A stretch of 64,000 nucleotides of DNA from Mycobacterium sp. GA-1285 (GCF_001499905.1 NZ_LQIS01000006.1:85998-149997), one strand, 5' to 3'. Numbered from the stretch's first letter, positions 44,221 through 55,069 are shown. Notes: generated by a model not told the origin, from the letters alone. Numbers and translations: made by a program.

Positions 44221-45021
44221 GTGAGCTATCCGATTCGTGTCGGGGTGCAACTGCAGCCGCAACACTCCCCGAAATACAGCCATATCCGCGACGCGGTCCG
44301 GCGGTGTGAGGATCTCGGTGTCGACGTCGCCTTTAATTGGGACCACTTCTTTCCGCTCTACGGCGATCCGGACGGGGCGCACTACGAATGCTGGACCATG
44401 CTGGGCGCCTGGGCAGAGCAGACGTCGAGGATCGCGCTGGGCCCCCTTGTTTCGTGCAACTCATACCGCAATCCCGAGTTGCTGGCCGACATGGCGCGCA
44501 CCGTCGACCACATCAGCGACGGCCGCCTGATCTTGGGCATCGGTTCGGGTTGGAAGCAGAAGGATTACGACGAGTACGGCTACGAGTTCGGCACCGCGGG
44601 CAGCCGTCTCGACGACCTCGCCGCCGCGATGCCGCGCATCACCTCGCGTCTTTCCAAGCTCAATCCGCAACCCACCCGCGACATCCCCGTCCTCATCGGC
44701 GGCGGCGGCGAGAAGAAGACGCTGCGCCTGGTCGCCCAGCACGGCGACATCTGGCACAGCTTCTCCGACAGCGCCGAATACCCCCGCAAGGCCGAGGTTT
44801 TGGCGGGGCACTGCGCCGACGTGGGTCGCGACCCGGAGGCCATCGAGCGGTCGGCCGGTGTGTCGGGCAGGACCGTCGAGGCCTTGATCGGCGAGGCCGA
44901 GGCGCTCGCCGACCTCGGCGTCACGATGCTGACCGTCGGAGTGAACGGACCCGACTACGACCTGTCCGAAGCCGAGGCGTTGGTCCGGTGGCGCGACCGT
45001 CGCCGAGACGAAGGTGGCTGA
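44221..45021 (+). CDS. LLM-class F420-dependent oxidoreductase (Rv0044c-like)
   Basis: 266 residues from GTG 44221. It has the luciferase-like barrel pattern: VGVQLQPQ at strand 1, AFNWDHFFPLYG, VSCNSYRNPELLADMARTVD and the cofactor-site motif GRLILGIGSGWKQKDYDEYG, typical of F420-binding members. It transfers hydride to or from F420, substrate unknown. A GntR gene follows after 52 bp and may be co-transcribed. Confidence 0.9.
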   Translation: MSYPIRVGVQLQPQHSPKYSHIRDAVRRCEDLGVDVAFNWDHFFPLYGDPDGAHYECWTMLGAWAEQTSRIALGPLVSCNSYRNPELLADMARTVDHISDGRLILGIGSGWKQKDYDEYGYEFGTAGSRLDDLAAAMPRITSRLSKLNPQPTRDIPVLIGGGGEKKTLRLVAQHGDIWHSFSDSAEYPRKAEVLAGHCADVGRDPEAIERSAGVSGRTVEALIGEAEALADLGVTMLTVGVNGPDYDLSEAEALVRWRDRRRDEGG

Positions 45022-45073
45022 ACCGGCGTAACGCCTCCCGGCGAGGCGTGGTGCGTGAGAGACTGTCGCCGCC

Positions 45074-45751
45074 ATGCCCAAAAAGTATGGGGTCAAGGAA
45101 AAAGACCTCGTGGTCACGCACGTGGTCAACCTTGTCCTGACCGGCAAGCTCCGGTCCGGCGATCGAATCGACCGCAACGAGATCGCACAGGAACTCGGTT
45201 TGTCACGCGTGCCGATTCAAGAGGCCGTCGTGCAGATGGAACACGACGGCATTTTGTCCACCCGATATCACCGTGGTGCCTTCGTCGAGCGCTTCGATGA
45301 AGCGTTCGTGCGGGAGCACCACGAGCTGCACGGTTTCTTGACCGGCATGGCGTCCGCGCGCGCCGCCGCCGAGCCGGATCCTCGCGTCGTCGATCGGCTG
45401 GGCACGCTGATCCAAACCCTGCGCAGCACCCGCGACTCCCGCGCCTTCTACGACGCTGCCTGGCAGTACCGCACCGTGATCACCGACGCGTACGCCGGCC
45501 CGCGACTGGCGGCGCTGATCCGGTCGGTCCAGGCCTTCACGCCTCGAGCGTTCTCGGTGGCATACCTGAGCGATCACGACGACATGCTGCCGTTCTACGA
45601 GGACGAGACCGCCGCGATCCGTGGCGGCGACGAAGAAGCCGCCCGCAACGCCTGCGTCGCCCGCAGCGAGACGATGGGCCGCATCATGGTCACCGAACTG
45701 GTTCGACGGGGTGTGCTGCACAGGGCGGACGCCTCGCCTGTTGCGTTCTGA
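45074..45751 (+). CDS. GntR-family regulator (FadR/VanR type)
   Basis: 225 residues. The winged helix is at the N-terminus ([20 protein letters not shown]) and an all-helical FCD-type ligand domain follows, with scattered Asp/His residues that may bind metal. It is equivalent in place to Rv0043c. Likely targets are its own operon or the ABC transporter downstream; no operator is evident. Confidence 0.88.
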   Translation: MPKKYGVKEKDLVVTHVVNLVLTGKLRSGDRIDRNEIAQELGLSRVPIQEAVVQMEHDGILSTRYHRGAFVERFDEAFVREHHELHGFLTGMASARAAAEPDPRVVDRLGTLIQTLRSTRDSRAFYDAAWQYRTVITDAYAGPRLAALIRSVQAFTPRAFSVAYLSDHDDMLPFYEDETAAIRGGDEEAARNACVARSETMGRIMVTELVRRGVLHRADASPVAF

Positions 45752-45799
45752 TCGAGCCCAATTCGCCGATCACGCGGCCTTGACCGATACGTTGCACAG

Positions 45800-47581
45800 A
45801 TGACCCCGTTCGCGCGGCTCGGCAAGTTCTCCGTGGTGGCGCTCGTCGCACTGTTGGTCAGCGGTGTCGGCTTCGCCGGACCCGCATACGCCAACGTCGA
45901 CCAGTGCACACCGCCGGGCGTCGAGAGCGCCAGCGCCCTGCCGACCAACCTCGCCGCGGCAGCGACCGGGCCCGAGGCGGACCGGTACACCACGCCTGGC
46001 GTTGAACCACTGTCGGCAGTGAACGTCGACGCGTTGGGCCTGATCCAACCCGGCACACTGACCGTCGGCACCCTCTCGGACGCACCACCGAGCATCTGCA
46101 TCGACTCGGCCGGTCAGTTCACCGGCTTCGACAACGAGGTTCTGCGCGCGATCGCGGACAAGCTGGGTCTGCGGATCAACTTCGTCGGCACCGAATTCTC
46201 CGGGCTGCTGGCACAGGTGGCGGCGCGACGTTTCGACGTCGGGTCTTCGTCGATCACCACGACCGAGGAACGCCGCCGCACGGTCGGTTTCACCAACGGC
46301 TATGACTTCGGCTACTTTTCGCTCGTCGTACCCGCCGGGTCGCCGATCACCGGCTTCGACCAACTGGCCCCCGGACAGCGCATCGGCGTGGTGCAAGGCA
46401 CCGTGCAGGAGTCGTACGTCGTCGACACCCTGGGCTTGCAGCCGGTCAAATACCCCGACTACAACACCGTCTACGCAAGCCTGAAGACCCGGCAGATCGA
46501 CGCCTGGGTAGCCCCCTCGCAGCAGGCGTCGGGAACCGTGCAGCCCGGCGATCCGGCCGAGATCATCGAAAACACCTACAGCTTGGACAATTTCATCGCG
46601 TGGGCGGTGGCCAAGGAGAACCGTCCGCTCATCGACGCGTTGAACTCCGGGCTGGACGCGGTGATCGCCGACGGTACCTGGGCGCGCCTGTACTCGGAGT
46701 GGGTTCCGCGGGCGCTGCCGCCCGGTTGGAAGCCCGGCTCCAAAGCGGCTCCGCCGCCGCAACTGCCGGACTTCAACGCGATCGCCGCGCAGAACCAGCA
46801 GGCCCCGACCCGCCCCGCGGCACCGAAATCGACCCTGGCGCAACTGAAGGACTCGTTCCTGAACTGGGACCTGTACCGGCAGGCGGTCCCGGATTTGTTG
46901 AAGACCGGCCTGCCGAACACGATGATCCTGACCGTCAGCGCAGCCGTCATCGGCCTGGTGTTGGGAATGCTATTGGCGGTCGCGGGAATCTCGCGACACC
47001 GCTGGCTGCGGTGGCCGGCGCGGGTGTACACCGACATCTTCCGCGGCCTGCCCGAAGTGGTCATCATCTTGTTGATCGGTCTGGGGGTCGGCCCGGTCGT
47101 CGGTGGGCTGACCGGCAACAACCCCTACCCGTTGGGCATCGCCGCGCTGGGCCTGATGGCGGCCGCCTACGTCGGCGAGATCTTCAGGTCCGGCATACAG
47201 AGCGTCGAGCCCGGCCAGTTGGAAGCCTCACGCGCACTGGGTTTTTCGTACACGGCATCGATGCGGCTGGTCGTGATACCCCAGGGCGTGCGGCGGGTGC
47301 TGCCCGCGCTGATGAACCAGTTCATCTCGCTGTTGAAGGCGTCGTCGCTGGTCTACTTCCTGGGTCTGGTGGCCGACCAGCGTGAGCTGTTCCAGGTCGG
47401 GCGCGACCTCAACGCGCAGACCGGAAACCTCTCACCACTGGTGGCGGCGGGCTTCTTCTATCTCCTGCTGACCGTGCCGCTGACACATCTGGTCAACTAC
47501 ATCGACAACCGGTTGCGTCGCGGACGAAAACCCTCCGAGGAGGACCCGCTTGCGATGGCCACGTCTCAGGAGATGGTCTGA
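45800..47581 (+). CDS. Amino-acid ABC transporter: fused binding protein and permease
   Basis: 593 residues. A signal peptide (about 1-31) precedes a PBPb-type solute-binding domain (about 85-310; GTLSDAPPSICIDSAGQFTG start). A Pro/Ala-rich linker (about 310-345) leads to a HisM-type permease with five helices and the EAA loop EASRALGFSYTASMRLVVIPQ. Normally these are separate proteins. It should deliver a polar amino acid through the ATPase encoded next; the stop and next start overlap (TGATG). The substrate cannot be assigned. Confidence 0.92.
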   Translation: MTPFARLGKFSVVALVALLVSGVGFAGPAYANVDQCTPPGVESASALPTNLAAAATGPEADRYTTPGVEPLSAVNVDALGLIQPGTLTVGTLSDAPPSICIDSAGQFTGFDNEVLRAIADKLGLRINFVGTEFSGLLAQVAARRFDVGSSSITTTEERRRTVGFTNGYDFGYFSLVVPAGSPITGFDQLAPGQRIGVVQGTVQESYVVDTLGLQPVKYPDYNTVYASLKTRQIDAWVAPSQQASGTVQPGDPAEIIENTYSLDNFIAWAVAKENRPLIDALNSGLDAVIADGTWARLYSEWVPRALPPGWKPGSKAAPPPQLPDFNAIAAQNQQAPTRPAAPKSTLAQLKDSFLNWDLYRQAVPDLLKTGLPNTMILTVSAAVIGLVLGMLLAVAGISRHRWLRWPARVYTDIFRGLPEVVIILLIGLGVGPVVGGLTGNNPYPLGIAALGLMAAAYVGEIFRSGIQSVEPGQLEASRALGFSYTASMRLVVIPQGVRRVLPALMNQFISLLKASSLVYFLGLVADQRELFQVGRDLNAQTGNLSPLVAAGFFYLLLTVPLTHLVNYIDNRLRRGRKPSEEDPLAMATSQEMV

Positions 47582-48324
47582 TGAGCGCGGCGGGCTTCGA
47601 TCCGGTGTCGTTGAGCGCCAACGACATCCACCTCGCGTTCGGCCCCAACCCCGTGCTGCGCGGCGTGGACATCGACGTGCCCGCGGGCAGCACCACGGCG
47701 GTGATCGGTCCGTCGGGGTCGGGGAAGTCCACACTGTTGCGCACGCTGAACCGGCTGTACGAACCCGACCGTGGCGACATCCTGCTCGACGGTCGCTCGG
47801 TGCTCGCCGACAATCCTGACCAGTTGCGCCAGCGCATCGGCATGGTCTTCCAGAACTTCAACCTGTTTCCGCACCGCAGCGTGCTGGACAACGTGACGCT
47901 CGCTCCGCGCAAGCTCAAACGGCTCAGCGCCGAGGAGGCCCGGGAACTCGGCCTGGCGCACCTGGACCGCGTCGGCCTGCGCAACAAGGCAGACGTGCGG
48001 CCGACAACGCTGTCCGGTGGGCAGCAGCAGCGGGTCGCGATCGCGCGGGCGTTGGCGATGGCACCGCAGGTGATGTTCTTCGACGAGGCGACGTCGGCGC
48101 TCGACCCGGAGTTGGTCAAGGGCATCCTCGCCCTCATCGCCGACCTCGGCGCCGACGGTATGACCATGGTCGTGGTCACGCACGAAATGGGTTTCGCCCG
48201 ATCGACGTCGGATGCCGTGGTGTTCATGGATCACGGCAAAGTGGTCGAGGCCGGAGCGCCCGAGCAGATCTTCGACGCAGCCGCAACGGAACGCCTGCAG
48301 CGGTTCCTCTCGCAGGTGCTGTGA
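47581..48324 (+). CDS. Amino-acid ABC transporter ATPase (GlnQ-like)
   Basis: 247 residues. Walker A is GPSGSGKST, the Q-loop is MVFQNFNLFPH, the signature is LSGGQQQRVAIARAL, Walker B is VMFFDEATSALDPE and the switch His is in VVVTHEMGFA. All parts are intact. Its ATG overlaps the fused permease stop, and together they form a complete two-protein importer. Confidence 0.95.
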   Translation: MSAAGFDPVSLSANDIHLAFGPNPVLRGVDIDVPAGSTTAVIGPSGSGKSTLLRTLNRLYEPDRGDILLDGRSVLADNPDQLRQRIGMVFQNFNLFPHRSVLDNVTLAPRKLKRLSAEEARELGLAHLDRVGLRNKADVRPTTLSGGQQQRVAIARALAMAPQVMFFDEATSALDPELVKGILALIADLGADGMTMVVVTHEMGFARSTSDAVVFMDHGKVVEAGAPEQIFDAAATERLQRFLSQVL

Positions 48325-48399
48325 GGGCTTCGGACGACTTTGAACTAACGCGTCCGTCACGCAACCTGGCACAGGCTGACAGGTTAGACTGCCGAAATT

Positions 48400-48846
48400 A
48401 TGGCGGAAGTCGTCGAGCCGCAGGTCGCGGAGCTGTCGGGAGAGCTGCAGCGGGTTCTGTCCCGGGTGTTCTCGGTGCTTCGTCGCAGCGACACCGGCCG
48501 CACCGACGCCGGCGATCTCACGTTGGCCCAACTGTCGATCCTGCTCACCCTGTTGGAACAGGGCCCGATGCGGATGACCGATCTGGCCGCCCACGAGCGT
48601 GTCCGCACTCCCACGACCACGGTGGCGATCCGCCGGCTGGAGAAGCTGGGCCTGGTCAAGCGCTCCCGCGACCCCTCCGACCTGCGCGCGGTGCTCGTCG
48701 ACATCACCCCGCAGGGCCGCGCCCAGCACCAGGAGGCGCTCGAGGTTCGGCGCGCGCATCTGGCCAACCTGCTGGCCAGGCTGAGCCCGGAGGACATCGA
48801 GACGCTGACCAAGGCCATCGCGCCCCTCGAGCGGCTGGCCGAATAG
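48400..48846 (+). CDS. MarR-family regulator (Rv0042c-like)
   Basis: 148 residues with the MarR winged helix: LTLAQLSILLTLLEQGPMRM, then RTPTTTVAIRRLEKLGLVKR and the wing SRDPSDLRAVLVDIT. It follows the transporter by 75 bp on the same strand and has its own AT-richer upstream patch. It converges with the glucosylglycerate hydrolase gene four bases away. The regulated genes are unknown. Confidence 0.9.
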   Translation: MAEVVEPQVAELSGELQRVLSRVFSVLRRSDTGRTDAGDLTLAQLSILLTLLEQGPMRMTDLAAHERVRTPTTTVAIRRLEKLGLVKRSRDPSDLRAVLVDITPQGRAQHQEALEVRRAHLANLLARLSPEDIETLTKAIAPLERLAE

Positions 48847-48850
48847 CCGG

Positions 48851-50191
48851 CTAACCCAACCAGTCCAGCACGGCGGCCGCCGTCCACGACTGCTGCATGC
48901 TGCCCAGCGGCTCGCCGGTGAAGGGTTCGTAATATTCGGCGAACGTTCCGTCGCTGGCCTGGCGCAATCCCTCCTGGCGCAACAGACGCGCGCGTTCGGC
49001 CCAGCCGCGGCGCGCGAAGCACCACGAGAACAGCCACGTCATCACCGGCCAGACCGGCCCACGCCAGTATTCGCGCGCCCGGAAGTCCCGCGACACCGGC
49101 GAGGTGGACGGGATGCAGGCGTACTTGAGATCCGGGTGAGCGCAGAACCGGGGACCCTCCAGCAGCTTCACCAGCGTGCGTTCCTTGTCGTGCGGTAGGC
49201 CGCCGCACAACAGCGGGGCGAACTGCGCGACCGTTTCGGTGGCCACCCACTCTCCGGCTCGCACGTCGAAATCCCTTGCAGCGCCGGTTCTTTCGTCGGT
49301 GGCATCGATGACCCCGTCGCGGAACCGCCTGCCCCAGGCGTAGAGGTCGCGGACGTCGGCGTGTGGGCGGCCGTAGTCCTCGCCGATCTCGGCGAGCACG
49401 TCGCAAGCGACCGCGAGGATGGCCGAGACGAACACGTCCTCGACCGCGAAACTCATGACTTTGGGTAGCAATTCGTCGTCGTAGCGGGCCGACTTCATCT
49501 CCTCGAGCAACCAGAGGTAGCGGTCGTACTCGAGGTCGGAGGGGCGCTGGCTGGCGTCGGTGACGATCGTGTTGTCCTCGCGCTGGTACTCCGGCACGTT
49601 GCCCGGAATCACGTTGGCGTACGCGCTGTCCCAGCGCGGCGAGTTGTCCATACCGGACTCCCAGCCGTGGTACAGCGTGACCCGGCCGCGCTCCTGGGGG
49701 TCGCGGGCCTCGGCGAGCCAACGGTGCCACTGGACGAGGTCGGACCAGCGGCGGTCCAGGAACGCCTCGGCGACGGCGCGGGTGGACCGGCCGCGAGTGC
49801 GGGCGTGATCGAGGATGCGCTGCACGGCGATCGCGTGCACCGGCGGCTGGGTGATGCCGGAGGTGTGCCGGTTGCGGGGTGCGTGCGTGGCGAGCGCGGA
49901 CGTGGCCCAGCGCGCCGGGCCGGGGAAGTAACCGTCGACGCCGTTGGCGAAGACGATGTGCGGGATCATCCCGTTGGTCCACTGCGCGCTCAGCAGGGTG
50001 TCGAGTTCGACGACGGCGCGCTCGACGCTCAACGGGGCCAGCCCGATCGCCACGAACGCCGCATCCCAGCTCCACATGTGCGGGTACAGCAGCGGGGCCG
50101 CGGTGGTCATGACGCCCAGGTCATTACCCCGCAGCAGGTACGCGGCGCGAGCCGCGAGCTGGGTCGGAGCAAAGCTGTGGTCGGGTGGCAT
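48851..50191 (-). CDS. ggh: Glucosylglycerate hydrolase (GH63)
   Basis: 446 residues from ATG 50191, the length I recall for the M. hassiacum enzyme; an ATG at 50203 would add four. The (alpha/alpha)6-barrel sequence includes LLYPHMWSWDAAF, WESGMDNSPRWD with Asp182, and FAEYYEPFTGEP with Glu419; Asp182 and Glu419 coincide with the catalytic residues of M. hassiacum GgH. It splits glucosylglycerate, a solute built up under nitrogen limitation, into glucose and glycerate in the cytosol. It is divergent from the SDR gene at 50245. Confidence 0.92.
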   Translation of the reverse strand: MPPDHSFAPTQLAARAAYLLRGNDLGVMTTAAPLLYPHMWSWDAAFVAIGLAPLSVERAVVELDTLLSAQWTNGMIPHIVFANGVDGYFPGPARWATSALATHAPRNRHTSGITQPPVHAIAVQRILDHARTRGRSTRAVAEAFLDRRWSDLVQWHRWLAEARDPQERGRVTLYHGWESGMDNSPRWDSAYANVIPGNVPEYQREDNTIVTDASQRPSDLEYDRYLWLLEEMKSARYDDELLPKVMSFAVEDVFVSAILAVACDVLAEIGEDYGRPHADVRDLYAWGRRFRDGVIDATDERTGAARDFDVRAGEWVATETVAQFAPLLCGGLPHDKERTLVKLLEGPRFCAHPDLKYACIPSTSPVSRDFRAREYWRGPVWPVMTWLFSWCFARRGWAERARLLRQEGLRQASDGTFAEYYEPFTGEPLGSMQQSWTAAAVLDWLG

Positions 50192-50244
50192 CGGTTCCAT
50201 CATGCGACGCTTCGCTTCGGAACGCAGGTCGGTAGGGTTTCGAC

Positions 50245-50913
50245 ATGCCGACCGCGATGATCACAGGTGCCTCGCGAGGGCTCGGGACGGCGATCGCCAC
50301 GGCGCTCGCCGACAGCCACACGCTGTTCCTGGCGGGGCGACCGTCGACGGCGCTCGACGAGGTCGCCGCACAGTTCGGTGCGACGACGTGGCCGATCGAC
50401 TTGGCAAACGTTTCCGGGATCGAGGCCGCCGTCGAGCCGATCGTCGAACTCGACGTGCTGATCCACAATGCCGGCGTTGCTTTCCCCGGTCGGGTCGCCG
50501 AATCCACCGTCGACGAGTGGCGTACCACCATGGAGGTCAATCTCATTGGGGCCGTTGCGCTTACGCTCGCGCTGTTACCGGCACTGAGGGCGGCGCGCGG
50601 GCACGTGCTGTTCGTGAACTCGGGGTCGGGGATCAACGCGTCGCCGGGTTTGGCGTCGTATTCGGCGAGCAAGTTCGCGTTGCGGTCGTTCGCCGACTCG
50701 CTGCGGGCCGACGAGCCGTCGCTGCGGGTGACGTCGGTGCATCCCGGCCGGATCGCCACCGAGATGCAGGAGGGTCTGGTGGCCTACGAGGGCGGCGAGT
50801 ACGACCCGTCGCGGTTCCTGGGCCCGCAGAGCGTGGCGAAGGTGATTGCCGACGCGGTCCACACGCCGCCGGACGCCCACGTGCACGAGGTAGTCGTCCG
50901 CCCCCGCAAGTAA
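50245..50913 (+). CDS. Short-chain dehydrogenase/reductase
   Basis: 222 residues with TGASRGLG (7-14), HNAG (98-101 region), catalytic Ser in VNSGSG and YSASK (YxxxK). The C-terminal part is shorter than classical FabG-like SDRs. NADP preference is suggested by the Arg after the glycine motif. It lies 53 bp from the ggh start in divergent orientation and converges with leuS across a hairpin. Substrate is unknown. Confidence 0.88.
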   Translation: MPTAMITGASRGLGTAIATALADSHTLFLAGRPSTALDEVAAQFGATTWPIDLANVSGIEAAVEPIVELDVLIHNAGVAFPGRVAESTVDEWRTTMEVNLIGAVALTLALLPALRAARGHVLFVNSGSGINASPGLASYSASKFALRSFADSLRADEPSLRVTSVHPGRIATEMQEGLVAYEGGEYDPSRFLGPQSVAKVIADAVHTPPDAHVHEVVVRPRK

Positions 50914-50922
50914 TTCACGCGC

Positions 50923-50984
50923 CGTTTGTGAAACCAGCGACGCTCAGAGCATGGCATTGTCAACCGTCGTCGGATTCACAATCG
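50923..50984. terminator. Inverted repeat between convergent SDR and leuS genes
   Basis: 20-base arms (50923-50942 and 50965-50984) match at 16 positions; the left arm reads CGTTTGTGAAACCAGCGACG. It starts 10 bp past one stop and 17 bp before the other, as expected for a bidirectional terminator. It shares a core with the element at 34658-34713. Confidence 0.65.
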
Positions 50985-51000
50985 AGCGACGGGGCGTCGA

Positions 51001-53856
51001 TCACACGACGATATTGACGAGTCGGCCCGCCACGACGATCACCTTCTTCGGCGTCGCGCCGTTGATGAACGCCTGCACCTTCTCGTCGGCCAACGCGGCC
51101 GCCTCGAGCGCATCGGCGTCCGCGTCCGCGGCGACCGTCACCCGGCCGCGCACCTTCCCGTTGACCTGCACGGGGTACTCGACGGTGTCCTCGACGAGGT
51201 AGCGCTCGTCGGCCGCCGGGAACGGACCGTGCGCCAGCGACGACTCGTGGCCGAGCCGCCGCCACAGCTCCTCGGCCAGATGCGGGGCGAGCGGCGCGAC
51301 CATCAACACCAGCGGCTCCAACGCAGCGCGCGCCGTCACACCCTCTTTCGTCAAGTGGTTCGTGTACTCGATCAGTTTGGCCGCCGCGGTGTTGTTGCGC
51401 AGGTTGGTGTAGTCGTCGGACACCCCGGCGATGGTGCGGTGCAACAACTTCCGCGTCTGCTCGTCGATCGCCTCATGTTCGGCGACGCGGTTGGCGCCGG
51501 TGCCCTCGTCGACCACCAGGCGCCACACCCGCTGCAGGAACCGGTGTGCGCCGACGACGTCCTTGGTGGCCCACGGCCGCGACGCCTCCAGCGGGCCCAT
51601 CGACATCTCGTAAACCCGAAGCGTGTCCGCACCGTAGTTGTCGCAGATCTCGTCGGGCGACACCGAGTTCTTCAGGCTCTTGCCGATCTTCCCGAACTCC
51701 TGGAAGACCTCGATCTCGCCGTCGGGACCCGACCAGTAGAACTTCCCTTGCCGCTCAACGACTTCGGCGGCGGGAACGTATGCGCCGCGAGAGTCGGTGT
51801 AAGCAAACGCCTGGATGTAGCCCTGGTTGACCAGCCGGCGGTACGGCTCCCGCGACGTGATGTGTTCGAGGTCGAAGAGCACCTTGTGCCAGAACCGGCA
51901 ATACAGCAGATGCAGCACCGCGTGCTCGACGCCGCCGACGTACAGGTCGACCCCTCCGGGGTCGTCGGGGCCGTGTTCGGCCGGCCGCGGGCCCATCCAA
52001 TAGGCCTCGTTCTCCTTGGCGCACATCGCCTCGGAGTTGTGCGGGTCGGTGTAACGCAGCTCGTACCACGAGCTGGCCGCCCACTGCGGCATGACGTTGG
52101 TGTCGCGGGTGTAGGACTTGAGGCCGTCGCCGAGATCCATCTCGACGTGCACCCAGTCGGTCGCCTTGTTCAGCGGCGGCGACGGTTCACTGTCGGCGTC
52201 GTCAGGGTCGAACAGCACCGGCGAGTAGTCGGGCACGTCGGGCAGCTCCACCGGCAACGCCGACTCCGGCAGCGGGTGCGCGCGACCGTCCTCGTCATAG
52301 ACGATCGGGAACGGCTCGCCCCAATACCGTTGGCGGGCGAAAAGCCAGTCCCGCAACTTGTATTCGACGCGGGGCCGGGCATGACCGTGCGCCGCCAACC
52401 GCGCGGTGATCGCCTCCTTGGCCGACTCGACACTCAGCCCGTTGAGATAGTCGGAGTTCACGATCTCGCCGTCGCCGGTGTATGCCGCTTGCGCGACGTC
52501 TCCCCCGGCAACGACTTCCACGATCGGCAGACCGAACTCGTTCGCGAACTCCCAGTCGCGCTGGTCGTGACCCGGCACCGCCATGATCGCGCCGGTGCCG
52601 TAACCCAGTAGCACGTAATCGGCGATGAAGATCGGGACTTGTTGTCCATTAGCGGGATTCGTCGCGTATGCGCCGACGAACACACCGGTCTTGGCCTTGT
52701 TCTCCTGACGTTCCAGGTCCGACTTCGCCGCGATCGCCGAACGGTAGGCCGCGACCGCTTCGGCCGGCGTCGCAGCGCCATACGTCCACCGCTCGTCGAC
52801 ACCGGCGGGCCACTGGTCCGCGACCAGCCTGTCGACCAGTTCATGTTCGGGCGCCAGCACCAGGTAGGTGGCGCCGTAGAGCGTGTCCGGCCGGGTGGTG
52901 AACACCTCGATGTCGCCGGCGTCGGGAGCCGATGGAAGCCCGAAATACACTGTGGCGCCGGTGGACCGGCCGATCCAGTTGCGCTGCATGGCTTTGACCT
53001 TCTCCGGCCAGTCCAGCAGTTCGAGATCGTCGAGCAGGCGGTCGGAGTACGCGGTGATGCGCATCATCCACTGGCGCAACCGCTTACGGAACACCGGAAA
53101 GTTTCCGCGTTCGCTGCGGCCGTCGGCGGTTACTTCCTCGTTGGCCAGCACGGTGCCCAACCCCGGGCACCAGTTCACCAGCGAGTCGGCCTGATAGACC
53201 AGCCGATACGAGTCGACCACATCGGCGCGCTCACCCTTCGAGAGGTCCGACCACGACCGGCCGTCGTCGAGACCGCGCGCGCCCGACTCGAACTCCGCGA
53301 CCAGCTCGGCGATCGGCCGGGCTTTCTGCGCGGCAGGATCGAACCACGCGTTGTAGATCTGCAAGAAGATCCACTGCGTCCACTTGTAGTAGTCGACGTC
53401 GGTGGTGGCGAAGCTGCGCCGCGGGTCGTGCCCGAACCCCAGCCTGCCCAGCTGCCGCTTGAAGTTGACGATGTTGGCCTCGGTCCGGATCCGGGGATGC
53501 GTCCCGGTCTGAATGGCGTACTGCTCGGCCGGCAGGCCGAACGCGTCGAATCCCAAGGCGTGCAACACGTTACGCCCGGTCATCCGGAAGTACCTGGCGT
53601 AGACGTCGGTCGCGATGTAGCCCAGCGGATGCCCGACGTGCAGGCCCTCACCCGACGGGTACGGGAACATGTCCTGCACGAACATCTTGTCGGCAGGCAC
53701 CGGCGAACCGTCGGCGGGTGCCAGCGACCCGACGGGGTTCGGCACATGGAAGGTCCGTGCGTCGGCCCACCGCTGCTGCCAAGTGCGCTCGATCCGCCCG
53801 GCCAGCTCCGCGGTGTAGCGGTGCTGCGGGGTGTCTGTGGTCGGCGCGTCTGTCAC
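51001..53856 (-). CDS. leuS: Leucyl-tRNA synthetase
   Basis: 951 residues from GTG 53856. The class I signature is HVGH in [17 protein letters not shown], and the KMSKS loop is KIGKS in [17 protein letters not shown] large CP1 editing domain lies between (for example [21 protein letters not shown], given in part), and the anticodon-binding and C-terminal domains are complete. It charges tRNA-Leu. Length is normal for actinobacteria. Confidence 0.97.
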   Translation of the reverse strand: MTDAPTTDTPQHRYTAELAGRIERTWQQRWADARTFHVPNPVGSLAPADGSPVPADKMFVQDMFPYPSGEGLHVGHPLGYIATDVYARYFRMTGRNVLHALGFDAFGLPAEQYAIQTGTHPRIRTEANIVNFKRQLGRLGFGHDPRRSFATTDVDYYKWTQWIFLQIYNAWFDPAAQKARPIAELVAEFESGARGLDDGRSWSDLSKGERADVVDSYRLVYQADSLVNWCPGLGTVLANEEVTADGRSERGNFPVFRKRLRQWMMRITAYSDRLLDDLELLDWPEKVKAMQRNWIGRSTGATVYFGLPSAPDAGDIEVFTTRPDTLYGATYLVLAPEHELVDRLVADQWPAGVDERWTYGAATPAEAVAAYRSAIAAKSDLERQENKAKTGVFVGAYATNPANGQQVPIFIADYVLLGYGTGAIMAVPGHDQRDWEFANEFGLPIVEVVAGGDVAQAAYTGDGEIVNSDYLNGLSVESAKEAITARLAAHGHARPRVEYKLRDWLFARQRYWGEPFPIVYDEDGRAHPLPESALPVELPDVPDYSPVLFDPDDADSEPSPPLNKATDWVHVEMDLGDGLKSYTRDTNVMPQWAASSWYELRYTDPHNSEAMCAKENEAYWMGPRPAEHGPDDPGGVDLYVGGVEHAVLHLLYCRFWHKVLFDLEHITSREPYRRLVNQGYIQAFAYTDSRGAYVPAAEVVERQGKFYWSGPDGEIEVFQEFGKIGKSLKNSVSPDEICDNYGADTLRVYEMSMGPLEASRPWATKDVVGAHRFLQRVWRLVVDEGTGANRVAEHEAIDEQTRKLLHRTIAGVSDDYTNLRNNTAAAKLIEYTNHLTKEGVTARAALEPLVLMVAPLAPHLAEELWRRLGHESSLAHGPFPAADERYLVEDTVEYPVQVNGKVRGRVTVAADADADALEAAALADEKVQAFINGATPKKVIVVAGRLVNIVV

Positions 53857-54033
53857 GTGAACAGGGTATAAGCACGCGTGTCGGCGATGCTTCGGCCACG
53901 GGTCGGTCTCGGTTGCGTTGCGGGGAAGTCAGAACACGGTTGCAGGTCGATTCCGGCGCTGGTGGCCGCGCTTCGCGGGTCGATACAGTCAGCGCCTGAC
54001 CTCCCCACGCGCAGTTCGGAAGGACCGACGCAG

Positions 54034-55065
54034 ATGATCGAGATCGCCCCTCGCTGGCGGGTTCTGGCCGCAGGTGTGGCCACCGCCACCGCCGGCGTCC
54101 TCGGCTTTGCGGGCACGACCGCATCGGCCGAACCTCTCGTTCCGCAGCCACCGCAGCCCGCGCCGGCCACGGTCACCCAGACGGTCACGGTCGCACCGAA
54201 CGCTGCACCCCTCACCCAACAGGGGGTGGGCACACCGGGTGTGAGTTCTGCCACCGCGGGGACCCCGGCCGGCACTGCCGCGGGGGCTGCCACCGCGGGG
54301 ACCCCGGCCGCGTCCCCCGGGCTGGTCGCCCACCCCGTCCCCTCGGCGCCGGTCGCGACGATCATGCCCGCCACCTCCGGCACGCTCACGGAGTACTTCG
54401 CCGACAAGGGCGTCAAACTCGAGCCGCAGAACAGCCGTGAGTTCAAGGCGCTCAACATCGTGCTGCCGATGCCGCGCGGCTGGGCGCACGTCCCGGATCC
54501 GAACGTTCCCGATGCCTTCGCCGTGATCGCCGACCGGGTCGGCGGCAACGGGTTGTACACCTCGAACGCACAGGTCGTGGTGTACAAACTCGTCGGCGAC
54601 TTCGATCCCAAGGAGGCGATCAGCCACGGCTTCGTCGACAGTCAGCAGCTGCCGGCGTGGCGTTCCACCGATGCCTCCCTGGCCGAATTCGGCGGCATGC
54701 CGTCGGCGTTGATCGAGGGCACCTACCGCGAAAACAACATGACGCTGAACACCTCACGGCGTCACGTCATCGCCACGGCCGGGCCGGACAAGTATCTGGT
54801 GTCGCTGGCCGTCACCACGAGTGTCGACCAAGTTGTCCCGGCCGCTGAGGCCACGGACGCGATCGTCAACGGTTTCCGGGTCACGGTCCCCGGGGCGCCC
54901 GCCGCAGCACCACCCGCTGCGCCCGTTGCCCCCGGCGCGCCCGCCCCGGCCGCTCCCGGCGCGGCATCGCCGGTGTCGAATCCGCCGTCGGCAGCGACGG
55001 CTCCGGCCGCCCCGCGGTTCCCGGGCGCAACTGCGCTGGGAGCCCCGCCGGGCCTGCCGGGTTAG
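54034..55065 (+). CDS. mtc28: Secreted proline-rich protein Mtc28-like
   Basis: 343 residues. The signal peptide ends near residue 32 (GFAGTTASA). A Pro/Ala/Thr-rich segment with a duplicated ATAGTPA unit (54289 region) follows, then a folded LpqN/LpqT-like domain (about 112-290; [20 protein letters not shown]) and a Pro/Ala tail. It matches the position and architecture of Rv0040c (Mtc28), a secreted antigen of unknown function. It is slightly longer than the M. tuberculosis protein because of the low-complexity ends. Confidence 0.88.
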   Translation: MIEIAPRWRVLAAGVATATAGVLGFAGTTASAEPLVPQPPQPAPATVTQTVTVAPNAAPLTQQGVGTPGVSSATAGTPAGTAAGAATAGTPAASPGLVAHPVPSAPVATIMPATSGTLTEYFADKGVKLEPQNSREFKALNIVLPMPRGWAHVPDPNVPDAFAVIADRVGGNGLYTSNAQVVVYKLVGDFDPKEAISHGFVDSQQLPAWRSTDASLAEFGGMPSALIEGTYRENNMTLNTSRRHVIATAGPDKYLVSLAVTTSVDQVVPAAEATDAIVNGFRVTVPGAPAAAPPAAPVAPGAPAPAAPGAASPVSNPPSAATAPAAPRFPGATALGAPPGLPG

Positions 55066-55069
55066 GCCC

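Noticed and set aside
54250..54310. Duplicated 21-bp unit in mtc28 as a possible regulatory repeat
   Set aside because: It encodes an ATAGTPA duplication inside a Pro/Ala/Thr-rich secreted segment, ordinary for such proteins.
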